A DNA stretch of 64,000 nucleotides from NCBI RefSeq assembly GCF_015832195.1, contig NC_052017.1:73595801-73659800 (forward strand), in the 5' to 3' direction. Positions 42,285 to 54,456 of this stretch are shown piece by piece. The notes below the pieces were generated by a model that was not told where the DNA came from, did no database searches, and saw nothing but the letters and a program-made list of their open reading frames with translations. The translations under genes and the position numbers were made by a program. The DNA is from Motacilla alba alba (lineage: Eukaryota; Chordata; Aves; Passeriformes; Motacillidae). Position 1 is the stretch's first letter. Every line of letters starts with the position of its first letter.

Positions 42285-42395
42285 AAAAAAAAAAAAAACC
42301 AAACCTGAAACAAAACCAAACCAAACCAAACCAACAATCCCCCTCACCCCCCCCCCCCCAAAAAAAAAAAAAAAAAACAACAAACAACAACTCAG
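42285..42395. repeat. A/C-only tract: A14, CAAAC repeats, C13, A18
   Basis: Over about 110 bases the plus strand is almost wholly A and C: a 14-A run, (CCAAA)n pentamers at about 42,310-42,333, CCCCC plus a 13-C run (42,347-42,359) and an 18-A run (42,360-42,377), then CAA units. The minus strand is correspondingly T/G only, with G-runs long enough to form a G-quadruplex. No element body adjoins it. Confidence 0.9.
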
Positions 42396-42942
42396 AAAAA
42401 AATACATTGTTTCTTACAAAAGAGAACATGGAAATCCTTGCTACAGGAAACAGTAGAACAATCTAGAAGAGTGAAGTGCTAGGAATCTTTTCCCTGCTAG
42501 TGCAAGCAGTCAGCCAATTTTGCTGCAAGGAATATATAAGCAATATCTAAAAATCTTGCCGTATTATACGACATGAAGATGTATTTGTACTGCAGTATTT
42601 TAAAAGTGCAAAGTGTTATGTTTTTAACCACCAGGACAATGCTGAGGTTTTGTAAACTAAATATCTAATAGTTAGTTACCTAGGTTAATAAAAAGACAAC
42701 CTACAAGTAAATTTGTTTTTTTACTCACACATCAGTGTCAGAAAAGTTATCTGTCCCAACTAAATCTATTTCTACATGTATTACATTACCAGAATAAAAT
42801 GTATTTTACTAGAATTTATAAAGCATATTTTTTCCAACAAAAAAAAAATACTTGTCATCCCTTCTTTTATGGGTCAAAAAATGTGTGAGTAATTTCACCT
42901 TCATGACAAAAGAGCGGAAGGATAAAAGGCAAGGAAGGAAAT

Positions 42943-42966
42943 AAAAAAAAAAAAAAACCACAAAAA
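42943..42966. repeat. A15 followed by CCAC and A-run
   Basis: Member of the recurrent A-run/CC class on the plus strand. Confidence 0.8.
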
Positions 42967-44309
42967 GAAAATTAATTTATTACAAGTCTGTGGCTATTCT
43001 TATTAATGTCTTCCCTTGATTTGTTTACCTCACTTTTAATATAGCAAATACAGTATAATTTATACATTAAACTATGAAAAACATTAAATAAATCATCCTT
43101 TGTTTATCTAAAAAAGATAGAAATAACTTTGACAGATTTTTAATAGGCAAAGAAGTAGAACCTTACACAGAAATACCTTGTTTAAAATCCTGACACTTTT
43201 CACTAATAGTATTCTACTTGGAAATGTCTCATTGGACATAAGGTGATAAGAAGAGTTATTTTTCAATTATTATTTCTGTTGGATTTACAGTTTTTTCAGT
43301 GAAAATACTGGAATCCATATTTTAGCTAGAACAGCCTATTTCCAAAACTTGCATATTGAGGACATTTTTAAAAATTAAACAATATTGAAAGACCACAGTT
43401 TTACACTGCTGTAATTTTCTGGGGAAAATTGCATGCCTCTACTCAGTTTTTCTCGTAGTTATGTTCATACACAGTAGTTATTTCCTAGCCATTTCAGGCA
43501 GGTCCAAGTGCATGTAAATTAACTCGGGTCCATTTTACTAGTGAACCAAAGCCAATTCACTGGCCTTCATTGAAGGGGAAAAAAATAGTATTACTCAGTT
43601 GTGGCAATACAAATAGAAAGACTGTATAAAGAAGCACAGTTTCAAAATGGAAATCACAAGAAAGATAAAGTGGTGTTGGCTCTGATTTCAGCTGAAATTA
43701 GAAGATGTAAGAAAGAAATTCAGAGTTTTAAAAGTAGTGCAAGATGAGAATATCAACACTTAACAAAAATAAAAGCTCTAGAAAAATTCAAGTTACATAA
43801 AAATGCAAGATATTTTGTTTCAAACAATTTTTTTATAAATAATATTTTTTACCATTCTTGAACTTAAAGCAAAAATTTCAATTAGCTGGCCAAAAAATAA
43901 TTTTTACTTGCTGGCAAAAAAACATTCAGAGTCTTCAGAGCTTTATTTTAGCCTTGAAAATCCCAATAGAACTCTTCTTCCAGAAAGGAATCCTGAAGAG
44001 TTTGGGCTACAATTTCCTGGTTGTTTATCTTCTATGAAGTCCAACAGAGACCTAATCTTTCAGGAAGATATTTTTATTCATGAGTTGTGAAATAGTTTTT
44101 TTTTCTGACAAAAAATTCAAAACAACTTGGATCCATAATAATGATGAGCATAAGATCTTATGGCTTTCCAAAGAAAAATGTCACTGATACCACCTACTAT
44201 GGATACTCATAAATTTTTGGAAAATTTTGTTCATAATCAGAAAAGATTTTGCCAAAAGACTACAATATTATACATAGACATACACATAATTGTGTATGTA
44301 TATATACGC

Positions 44310-44312
<3 letters not shown>

Positions 44313-44352
<40 letters not shown>
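44313..44352. repeat. (TA)20 microsatellite
   Basis: Forty bases of uninterrupted TA, preceded by a GTATGTATATATACGCGTG-type flank. Probably highly variable in length and prone to cruciform extrusion. Confidence 0.93.
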
Positions 44353-44354
<2 letters not shown>

Positions 44355-45866
44355 GATTATCTATATAAACTAAAATTCTAGAGCTATTTAAATGGTGGTA
44401 TTGTGAGTAGACTTGTCAGTGAAGGTTGACTTGAACTTTTACTTGTACCAAAAATGTTACGTTCTTCTCCAGTCTGCTTCTCCCATTTCTGCTTCTCCCC
44501 TGTGTCAGGTCTAGGAGGCCTGTGGCCACACGACAGTTGTATCAATTTCCTGATCAGACCAAGAACGAATTATTTACTCTTCATAATTCTCAATAGGATC
44601 AATGACATTATTTTCTTCAGGCATGGCTGCACAATTGCTAGAACTGGCTCAAGTGAATTCCTGAGAGGGTGCCCAAGGATGGAATGGAACCACTCGCCTT
44701 GGAGGCAGCACAGGTTCTAAAAGGTATAAGCCAATGGTGAAATTGCACCTCAGAAACAGAAGATCCAATCAAAATCTCTGCAATTTATATTGTATTAAAA
44801 CAATTAAAAGGAGTATTATAATGTAGGAATCTTATTCTGACTCAGTGAGTAATTTGAAATAACCCAGTCAAAATGAAACTATTGCAAAACCAACAATCTG
44901 AAATAGCTCTGCATACTTAATGTGGTTGTTCCTTCTCTTCACATCAGAGATTTTCTCTTTATCATACTATTTCCTTTGTTTTAGTATAAAAGATCCCTTT
45001 TTCATGTCTTACAAAATTGCTATTTGGGGAGCATTACTTAGGGAGCAACAGCAGTTACAAAACACAAAATCAAGAAAAATGCTTTTGTAATTGAAATGAA
45101 AAGTATAAGTCTATTTTCAAATAAAAGCAAGTTTGAATTAGAAATTTGAGAAAAAAAGAAATTTTAAATTTAAAAAGTAAATTGAATGTGACAAATATCA
45201 TCAAAGTCCTTCTGTCAACCTTCATAAATCAACACTTGTCCTTAAAATGTTAAGCCACATGTCCTAGAAGAGGTGTTGTCCTTCAGCTATAACAATTCTA
45301 ATAAGGTTGGTTAATTGAAAGACGCCACCGTGCTTTTTTGGTTCAAACACAGTAGATTATTTTCTTAGTACACATTGACATAAATTCTATAGTTCTATAG
45401 CTTCTTGTTACATATTGCTGACCATCACCATAAAAGTGTCATCCACATTAAATCAACAGCTTTCAACAAGCTGTTTCAGGACATTGTGACCATGTGTAAA
45501 GTATTTCCTCAGGGATGTGTTTTGAAAAATATCTCCTGGAAAAGAGGTTGCTTAGAACAATTCTTCTCGTAGCAACTCATAGAGTTTACATACTTGTCAA
45601 AAATCATTGCAATCTCAGAGATGTCTGCACCAATTTCTGAACTGACATCTCATAGATAGTCTGACAGCTTTGTGTATGTAATGGGATGTCAGGAACAACT
45701 TAGGAGGATTGAGAAAAACAAAACATATTTGTTTCTTATGTCTTCTGAGTCATATTCAGGAGTTCTCTTTTGTTATACCAAACTGTTAACTTTCAAAACC
45801 TGATTTTTGGGTTCTTCAGCTCACTTGATGTAGTTCAGCTGTTGCCTTGAATTGACATTCCCAAGT

Positions 45867-45910
45867 TAAAAATAAACAAACAAAAAACCCAAACAAACAA
45901 GCAAACAAAA
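45867..45910. repeat. (CAAA)n-type A/C low-complexity tract
   Basis: CAAA units with one CCC interruption, on the plus strand. No adjoining element. Confidence 0.8.
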
Positions 45911-46239
45911 AGTTAATAGTATGAGTAAAAAAATAGCATCATAACTCTATTTTGTATTTTGAATGGACATTTTTTCATCAGTCACAACATTTCACCAACA
46001 ATGATTAAATGAATAAGAGGAGTCTTCCCAGCTTCTTGCTTATGGCAGAAATGATGGCAACAGGAGCCAGATCAGAATTTCATAGTTTCTCATATCTAGC
46101 TCTTCCTTAGTCCTGAAAACACAATACATAAGAAGTCCAACGAATATTATGAAGCTGTTCTTTCTGCATGTCTCTGTTTAAAAACCCCAAAGCTTTCACT
46201 AAGGAATGATGCCATGTATAAGATAAGAAAAGCAGTGGT

Positions 46240-46640
46240 TTTTACAGGCATATTACATCAAATTTTAATAAGGGCATCTAGGTCGTTGCAGCAGAGTGAC
46301 TTCCAGATCCTCCTCTGTTGATGATGCTGTGTGCATTGGTGTAGGGGCACTTCAGCTGCCTTGACAGATGTGTCACCTTCTGAGGGGAACACACCTTAAT
46401 TCCTTTGTTGTATTTCTCTGATTATGTGGTTTCACTGGTTGCCTTACCTCACTAGACTCTAGCGCATTTCTGTAAGACTTCTCATGTGCTGCAGAGCCAT
46501 AGTCTGAGGCCCCTTGCTAGCACAGGCAAGCCTGGGCTTCTGCTCTGCTCCTTTAAGGTCAGTTTAAAGCTCTGTCAATGAGCCCTGGTAGCTCATGAGC
46601 AAAGACTCTCTTTCCCTTTCAGGAAGGGAAAAAGTCTATC
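46240..46640 (-). mobile_element. CR1 LINE, ORF2 5' region, minus strand
   Basis: Read on the minus strand, a block resembling the pre-ORF2 'TTGACAGAGCTTTAAACTGA' segment is followed, after a diverged interval, by 'GCAGCTGAAGTGCCCCTACA' and 'CCAATGCACACAGCAT'. Next come 'AACAGAGGAGGATCTGGAAG' and 'CACTCTGCTGCAA', which correspond to the start of the CR1 endonuclease region (the coding sequence for a YTNA.S...NK.EELE block). The match fades after about 46,260 where the ETWWDDS region should begin, so the copy is truncated or heavily deleted there. No frame is maintained. Confidence 0.85.
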
Positions 46641-47844
46641 CAAGGCCTGGTACTCTGTGATCGCCTCCTAACTAAAAAATATAAAATTGTGTGGATGACA
46701 TCAGCCACAGAATCATATATTAATAGTCTGGATCCATCTGTTTTTTTTCCAATGTTGCTGCCCACCACTGGAAGGATAGAGGAAGAAGATGTACAGTCAC
46801 TACAGTAACTACTGTAAGATCAGACTTTGTTCTACTATTATTCTGCAGCATAAGGGAGAGACTCCTTTACTCTCATGGTACATGAAGAATTACCCAGACA
46901 AATTTACCTGCACAAAATAAGGAGCAGACCCACTTTCTTCCAGTTTTATATTCCAGTCTTAAAATTGGTAAAGGATAACAGACTACAGACATTTACATGT
47001 TGGGATAAAATCCAAAATTTAGTCCTTCAAGGGACATATCGCACGCCTTCTAGAAATCACCTTGTGATTATCAAAACTGCTGTAGTTGAAATATCTGTAA
47101 ACCCTCAATGTATATAATTCTAAAATTGATTTTTTTAGAAAAGATTTAGAAGATATTTTAAAATAAACCATAAAGATTTAAGAGTCCAGAAGGCACTTCT
47201 GCTTGGTTTTAATAAATTAATTCACTGTGGTTATTAATAAAAAAAAATTGGATAATTTTATTCCATTGTTCTTCTCAGGTCACATTAAATTAAACCTATA
47301 TAATACATCATTGCATGAATGCATCGCAGTTTTACACCAGTTTCATTTAAAATTCAATCCATGTGAGCCACACCAGAGGCTATGCTAAGCAGAGCCTTTC
47401 TGGGCTCATTAGAGGGGCAGCCCATTCAACAATAAGACTTTACTTGCCAATACTCAGTCTCTCCAAATCCTTGGGAGCCTGCTGAGGACACAGCTCTGCT
47501 AATAAGCTGCAATGGGGCCTTGTGCTTACAAGCTATTCCTTTCGTTGTGCATTATGTTCCTCAAACATTGCCAAGACATGTAGTTTTCAAGAGAAAAGCT
47601 GAGTAAATGGGATATTTTATATACTGAACATATCAGTATTCCAGATGGGAAAACTGAGTGTCACATATATCCCAGGAAAAGACAACAACAAGGTTGCCTA
47701 TACAGCTGCTTGCTATTCCTTCATCTGCATGTTGATTTCTCTATTTTTCAGTGTAAAAGAAGATCCATCTCTTACCTGGCGCATGACATAATCTTATCAG
47801 TTATGTTTGTGATTCTTTCAAGGCCTTTGCTATATGCAGCTATT

Positions 47845-47880
47845 GCAAATAAATTAATTACAGCAAATAAATTAATTACA
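47845..47880. repeat. Perfect 18-bp tandem duplication
   Basis: The unit GCAAATAAATTAATTACA occurs twice in succession without mismatch. Confidence 0.95.
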
Positions 47881-49213
47881 GAGTTATTCCTGAATTAAAC
47901 ATCACACTGAAAGTATAACTGAAAAAGATATTTACTGAAAAAAGGCAACCTCTGTCCTTTCTCACTGTGCCTGTATCAGAGAGATGAAAACCGAGTCCCA
48001 CTGCTCTTTAAGACTTACAGAGAAGATGATAACATCTTCTCCATATTGACATCTAACTGGAAGGCAAATTCAGATGTTCAGTTCAATGCTTGCCTGAAGA
48101 AGCAAAAGCTCAAGAAACTACTTCCCTGGTTGTATCTATAAAACTCACTACTTTGGATCCTCTAAATACTGAATGATTGGCTTTGCCCCTCAGAAAACAG
48201 GTGTTGTTTCCTGAATAAAAAATTTGATAGAATAATCAATAATTGTACTTGCAGTAAACCAAATAATACCAGGATCATACACCAACCTGATTTTTGAGGT
48301 AGATCTGCATTCTTATTCTTAAAACAAAGATAACTAGGAAAGTTGAAAAAAACATGAAGAAAAAGGCTAGAACAAGACTATTTTTTAAAAGTAAAATCAC
48401 ACATTAAATGGACAAAAAGAACAGATTAACACAAGTATTCTTTCACACCTTTCACCACTTTATCACTAATGTGGGCCTTTTTCTTCAATCTGTCTTAGTA
48501 TAGTGACATTTAACCGTTTCCTCAGCAGCAGGGAACCCTACACAACCCCATATAAGAAATGTCATTTTCTAAGCTGTGAATTCTGCCTTCCTACTTCTCT
48601 TTGAAGGTTTTCAGGCTTTCTGAATTGCTCCCATGTTTACCACATCAGTCCTATTCTTGCCCTTGCAGTTAAACATATACTCACAGTACATAAACTGCAT
48701 TATCCTGTAATTGCACTTGTGTGATAGATTAATCAGCTCCTTATCAGAAATAACCTTCTCATTTATATGCCTGTAAACAATTATGAAGCTTACTAAAATT
48801 TCTATGTAATGAAATTGAGATAGTTCTGTTTTTTAAAAAATATTATTGTAATTTCATGTTTTTTTTCAGCTTTGATATTTTCAGCTTAAAAATTTTCAAA
48901 TGCACCTTTTTTAACTTAAAATGGTGCTTGGGGGTGAAACTAACCTGCCTTACCTGTATGCACAGGAACTGCTGTATCTCTGCTTAGATATCTAAGACAG
49001 TTTTATTTCAAACAACAATTTCATTACAAGGTTAAAGTAGTTATTTATAATTATTAATTTCAGCATCATTGCTTCCAACTATACAGCTTCACGCAGGGTT
49101 ATTATTACAAATGCTACACTTTTCCTACAACAACCTTTTGAATTTTTGCTGCATTTATGTTCCTTTTTGCCACTGGAACAATAGTACATCATACAAAAAC
49201 CTTATTAGAAATT

Positions 49214-49247
49214 CCCCCCCCACCCCCCCCACCCCTCCACCTCCCCC
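49214..49247. repeat. C-rich homopyrimidine block; G-quadruplex candidate on the minus strand
   Basis: Eight C, A, eight C, A, four C, then short C-runs and five C. The complementary strand has at least four G-runs of three or more separated by loops of one to seven bases, which fits the usual G-quadruplex pattern. Confidence 0.85.
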
Positions 49248-50038
49248 AACACCAAGCTACTGATATAGGTCTTAAACTGTACTGGACATCTCTGGCTGAC
49301 ACTTCCCCATTCGAATTGACTTTTGATAACTAAGATCTAGAGTGGTTTTAAATCTCTCTATATGTAATATAGAGATTTTGCATAAAATTTTAGATAGAGG
49401 AAAGGAGAGAGGGAAAGAGTAATGAAGAAATGGAAGAATATAGGCTCAGATATCAGTAGAGTATTTTTTGTGCTGATGAAACAGATGGACTTACTTTTAA
49501 GCAACTACCTTAGTTGATGTTAGTAGTTTCTTTATTTCCTTGTTATTGGTCTTTCCATGCATTCTCAGATGAACTTAAACTGTTCATTGTATCAACCCTT
49601 TAAACTGATTAAAATATTTAAACTCTTTTTATTAAGTCAAACCAAATGTCTATATATTTCTAAAGTATCTGTGGTAAGAAAAACTTAGCAATTTATCTAT
49701 AGTAGGAAAAGTATCAAAATTCATTTTAGGGACTCTTAAAAAGAAAGAAAAAGCATTACAGCCTAGAGAGGAAGATGATTTCTTCCTCTTTCTCTCCACA
49801 TATATATTTACAGTTTTCTATCTGAATTCTTCCTGTAACACTTTCTGTACATAAACATCAATTCTTGTTTTTTTAGAATCTTGTTTTATAAGTATTACTT
49901 TTTTATTTTTTCCTGTACATACATATAGGACACAAAAGCTGTGAATTTGAAATACATTTCAGCTACTGTGGCTTCATATCTTTTATAACAATTTTCTGTT
50001 AAAATTCATATTCAAGGAACTTATTATTATCTCACACT

Positions 50039-50306
50039 TTTATTTTGCACTTCTTTTCATAAGTGGAAAGAGTCTTCAGTTATTCCCACTTCCAGATACG
50101 CTTCCAGGTTTACAATTCAGGGAAGGTTTCTTAATGTCTTCTCCACTGGGTTTGTTTTTCAGCCTCAATATCACATCTTTACCATTTTCTCCTGAATGTG
50201 TCTCTTGTGTCAGTGAGGTGGTTGAGCCTGGGGGGAGTTTAATAAAGATGACATTCTCTGCTGCCACTGTACTTATTTGTGTATGCTTCACTGGATCACA
50301 CCTCAA
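50039..50306 (-). pseudogene. Possible terminal exon or decayed retrocopy (unassigned)
   Basis: On the minus strand, an open stretch from about 50,306 down to a TGA at 50,078-50,076 gives 76 codons, starting at TTG and not ATG. The composition is more balanced than in other open stretches here (Gly, Ser, Pro, Lys, Glu, Asp, few Phe runs). An AATAAA polyadenylation signal follows the stop by about 32 bases, at 50,044-50,039. Upstream (50,307 to about 50,560) further protein-like segments appear but with stops TAA and TGA and a frame change, as expected for a retrocopy. No domain is securely recognised and no poly(A) tail or target-site duplication is visible, so this may be chance. Confidence 0.22.
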
Positions 50307-51967
50307 GTTAGAAAAATAATCTATATTCCTTTATTGTTAGGCTTGTCGTCACTCAGTTTATACTCAATCTCTGTTCACGCCAAAGAGTATTATTGTGTCA
50401 TTGTAAACTTGAAAAGATTCTTGACTGGATCTGAGTTTGGAAGTCTATCATAATTTTCTCCAGTGGAAAGCAGCAAACAGTCGTAAGACAAAGGTACAAA
50501 AGGGCCCGTAATAAACTTTTCTGCAGATGATGTTCAATACACTTCCATGATCTAATTAATTGTACATGACTTTTCTCACAACAGAAAATGATACTTGATG
50601 TTAGTTTCCTTGATACAAAGAAGATAAGAAAGCATACTTCTTCAACCCAGCCTAAAAACATAAAACAGTGAGTAAATCTGGATATCATAGTTACATAGTT
50701 ATCATAGTTAAGCAGTCATCATTGTTACACAGTTACAGAAACAAATTTCAGGGAGACAAGGAATGATAGAGAGTTGCATGAATCTCGATGGTATACACAG
50801 ACAAAATAGAAAATCTAAGATTTGTTTCTGTCATGTTTGCAAGAAAGTAATTTATATTCTCTGATATTAAACTAAGAAATTCTTGCTTTATTTTTGCAGT
50901 GGCATATCAGCTGAAATAATTTATCTATTTCAACTCCATGTCAGAACTGACCTAGTCTTCTACATGTCAACTCTCTGTAGGAATGCTATGTATTTTCTAC
51001 TAATTGCTGGTTTTTCTTACCATATCAAAAGAGAAAAAAAGATTGCAAAATTATTCAGCCCAAGTTCACAGAAAACAAGTCGCTGAACTAAGTTCTCTTA
51101 CTTGGTATTTCTTCCAGAAAATGCAATAATATAATATTGCAAAGCTGCGGACACTGTGATTTAATCTTTATATCACAGACTTTATATCACACAATTTTTG
51201 AGTTCTATTTGAGTAAGCAAGTTTTTGTAATTATTCTTTCCTGCTTGATTGAATTTCTGTTCCACACTTTCCACTTTTTCCCATGAAAAGGCAGCAGAAT
51301 TTCTCCTTACCTCCCAAGTACAGTCATAACATAGCAAAATGAAGCAATGATATAAAATCAAGTCCTGATTACAATGTCATAAACTGTTAAAATTAAAAAA
51401 TGCTACACATTCTCAATTAGTTCTTAATCACAAGAATGACTGTTTATTATTTGATTATAACAGCTAAAATACATAGGCACTTGAAGCCACAAAAAAATTT
51501 TAGATTTAGGGGAAAAAAGAAATTGACTCAAATGACACCACTCAAGATGTCTGAACAGAAGTCAGTATAACAGTGAGGGCTGTAGCACAGAATCATTCAA
51601 GATTATGAGAATGGACAAAGTCTTACAAATCTCACTGCTTCTGTTTATTTACTTGGGTGATTTTAGTGTGTTTTTCTTGCAATTAGGTTTCATTTGACAG
51701 TTTTTTATTAAGTCGGGAACTAAACAGTGATTCTGACAGAACAACCATCATCATTTATTTTTTAAGAAATGTATCAATCCTCAACAGGTTTAGAAAAATC
51801 AAGTGTGCACAGCATTTACCAAATCCTGGATAGCTGACAATGACTAAATTATTGAAATGTTACATTAGAAAATCTAAGGTTAAGAATTTGAAAAATACTG
51901 TGTTTAGCAAATATTTTATGATTTATTTATTGTCTTTCAGTAGAAGACAAACTCCATTTTTCTGCGA

Positions 51968-52003
51968 CATATATACACATACATATATATACATGTATAT
52001 ATA
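51968..52003. repeat. AT/AC-rich microsatellite
   Basis: Degenerate ATATACACATAC and TATATAC units over about 36 bases. Confidence 0.8.
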
Positions 52004-52350
52004 CAGACACAATAAATACGATCCACATTTCCTATTCTAGAAGATAATTTTATGCTCCTCTTTGAAGAAATGGGCCATTTTATATGCTGAATTAACACAA
52101 TTACTTAGTGATAATTTACAATAAACAACCTCCTACTCATTCTTTTTTCTTGAACATCAGATTTTTTTTCAGAGATTATTTGGGTTTGCACAGCTGAGTT
52201 TTATAGTGGGGGTTGTAGAGAGGCTACAAGGTAGCTGCTGTAAAAATTTACTGGAAGCTTAATTTATGTCTGGTGTAGCCAGTGCCAACTGACTCCAAAA
52301 TGAACCAGGTGGGGCTGAGCCCATCAGCAACTGTGGTAGCTGGGATGACA

Positions 52351-52358
52351 TATTTAAG
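52351..52358 (+). promoter_or_regulatory. TATA-like box in the LTR U3 region
   Basis: TATTTAAG lies roughly 180 bases inside the LTR and upstream of the AATAAA signal, where the LTR promoter is expected in the sense orientation. Confidence 0.5.
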
Positions 52359-52960
52359 CAGGGGGAAAAAAATTGTGCATCAACTTCTGCTCGAGTAAGG
52401 CAAAAGGAGAAAGGAGAAAGGAGCGTGAACACATTAGAGAAACAGCCACATCACAGCAGATGAATGTCCAGAGGATGCTGTAAACTCATGTTGAAGTGGG
52501 CTTCTGGCAGGAGTTGTGGGCTTATGGAGAGAGGAGTCCAGGCTGAGGCAGATTTCTGGTAGGTCTTCTTATCCTTTAGGGAACCCACCCTGGAGCAGCC
52601 TGTTACTAAAGGACTGCTCCCCATGGAAGGGACTCATGCATGGGCCGTTAATGAAGAACTACAGCCTGTAGGAAGGACCTAGAAGTTCATGGAGAGTTTC
52701 TGGGTGGGGGTTGGGGGACAATGACCCTACAGTGGAGCAGGGAAAGAGTGTGAGGTGTCCTTCACAGGAGGACGAAGCAGCAACAGAGACATGATGTAAT
52801 GATCTGACCACAATCCTCATTCCCTGTCTCCCTACCCTGCTGCAAGGAAGGAAGCAGAGCTCAAAAGAGCAAAATTAAATTCAGGAAGAAGAGAGGGGTG
52901 AAGGGAGGTATTTTAAAGATTTTACTTTATTTCTCATTTTTCTACTCTGATCTGATTGGC

Positions 52961-52966
52961 AATAAA
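52961..52966 (+). terminator. LTR polyadenylation signal AATAAA
   Basis: AATAAA occurs about 190 bases before the LTR 3' end, in a GGCAATAAATTAA context conserved in this LTR family. It also fixes the element's sense strand as plus. Confidence 0.6.
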
Positions 52967-54456
52967 TTAAGTAATTTCCCAAAGTGAGTCTGTTTTTACC
53001 AAGAGGGTAATTGGTGACTGATTTCTCCCCATGCTTATCTTGACCCATAAGTCTTTTGTGTTATTTTCTCTCCATTGTCCAGATGAAGAAAGAGAATAAT
53101 AGAGAGGCTTTGGTGAGAACCTGGCACACAGCCAGGGTTAATCCACCACAAAGCATGTTAAAGATTTTATTGTTGTTTTATACCAAAAAAACCTCAGAGA
53201 AACAGATCCATATGCAGCCTTCCCTTTCTACTGCCTGATCTCTCAAGCAGTGTTAGAATATTCTTTGAAATACCTCCAGCATGTCTCAAATCTGAAAAGT
53301 CATTAGCAGATCCTGAGTACCTATTTAGTTCTAAATTACATGTTCAGAAAATATCCCCCATTACATTTGAAAAATCCATTAATTCCAACTTCCTTGATTT
53401 TATCCTCACAGCAGGTAATGCTTTTTCTTCTTCCTGGTTTAGCAGAGCCATACCTTCTGGAGTCACAATATTACATGAAAATTTTCCTTATTTATCAGTG
53501 ATGGAGTAGAAAAATGTATTTTCACTTCCTTTGATATAGAGGGAAACTTGAAATTTGAGAAGCAAATACTTAACAATCTCCCTCTATATCTGAATGTGTG
53601 AGATAAATAGCAGAAACTTTTCAAGCTTAAGTTATGATTTTTTATCTGTAAAATGTCACAAATCTCTAAAAAAATCAAAAGATGAAATTGGCCAGTTTAT
53701 AAGCAATTGCTAGCTGTTTAAGAAGTTGTAAGGTGTTATTTTGTTCAGTTTAGATCAGGGAAATACACCCAGATATGTATTGTATTTCAGAACTATCTCT
53801 CCACTAGAACCGTCATTCTTATGCTGTTTATAAGAGGAAATCATCCTGCATCAATAAAGGGGAAAGCTTACTGATTTATCTAGATATTTAAGGTGCTGAA
53901 TGGTACTGTCTATGTGTATTAGACAAACTCCAGGGCACCAAACAAAAATTTTAGCTAGGAGTTGGAATCAATAATTACAACATCTTAGTGAGTGCACACT
54001 AGGGAAAGTTTATACAGAGATATAATTGGGCATGCTTACAAAGACATTGCAGAGATGATTTTTAAGGATATAGTTTTTGGAGACATGATGTTTGTGCAAT
54101 ATTAAAGTACAGAAAAAATGGTTTCAAGGACAATCACAAGTCATATATCCTGGTGTTTGGAGAGCAAGGTTGAATACAGGGTTTGTAAAGTATTGGATAG
54201 TATTGGATGTGCAGTATATGGCTATGCAGAACTCCAAACTTGAGCCTGACGCCCAAAAGAGGATTAGAATACTGTAATTGTGCCTGGAACTTAAGAGCTG
54301 AATATTGCCATTTGAGTCCACTATTAAAGCGGAAAATTAATAATAAGATTGTTCTTAAATTCTGCATTTCTAAAGAGTCTTAGTTGTTCCACTCTTAAAA
54401 TAAAATAATAGTAGTAACATCCCCACATACCTCCCCCCACACAAAATCAATCAACC

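Larger units (their letters stand above)
28077..46239. other. AT-rich noncoding DNA, no confirmed gene
   Basis: This is the largest stretch without a recognisable element. It is AT-rich with many A-runs and A/C low-complexity tracts, most of them A-rich on the plus strand. One GC/CpG-richer island (32.26-32.52 kb) is listed separately. Isolated blocks at 28.92-29.03, 38.09-38.26 and 41.04-41.17 kb look less like neutral AT-rich DNA but carry no open frame worth calling. No tRNA, rRNA or snRNA was seen. Confidence 0.65.
46641..52175. other. AT-rich noncoding DNA, no confirmed gene
   Basis: No credible gene. Separately listed are an 18-bp tandem duplication (47.85 kb), a C-rich block (49.21 kb), a possible minus-strand pseudogene or exon (50.04-50.69 kb) and a short AT/AC repeat (51.97 kb). 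The block at 47.36-47.54 kb is GC-richer than its surroundings but unassigned. Confidence 0.65.
52176..53150 (+). mobile_element. Near-complete solo LTR, ERVL-like avian family, plus strand
   Basis: The 5' end carries a degenerate TG..TTGGGTTTGCA block, followed by AGCTTAATTTATGTC and CAGTGCCAACTGACTCC. Next come 'CTGAGCCCATCAGC' and a TATTTAAG promoter-like block, then the GGAGTCCAGG and GGGAACCCACCCTGGAGCAG segments typical of this family's internal repeats. The 3' part has an AATAAA signal (52,961-52,966), 'GGTAATTGGTGACTGAT', 'TCTTGACCCATAAG' and 'GCCAGGGTTAATCCACCACA', ending CACCACA at 53,150. About 975 bp is close to full length. Flanks do not show a convincing 5-bp duplication. There is no internal retroviral region, so it arose by LTR-LTR recombination. 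It is the inverted relative of 17,856-18,338. Confidence 0.92.

Noticed and set aside
44454..44720. GC-richer 88-codon plus-strand open stretch after the (TA)n array
   Set aside because: No recognisable domain, no flanking splice sites of quality, and a composition break suggesting an old repeat; too weak to list.
45530..45710. Minus-strand segment with about 40 protein-like codons
   Set aside because: Short, bounded by stops in all frames, with no matching sequence up- or downstream; within chance expectation.
46571..46600. A-box-like string suggesting a tRNA-derived SINE
   Set aside because: No B-box at the right distance, and the sequence falls inside a CR1 5'-region match.
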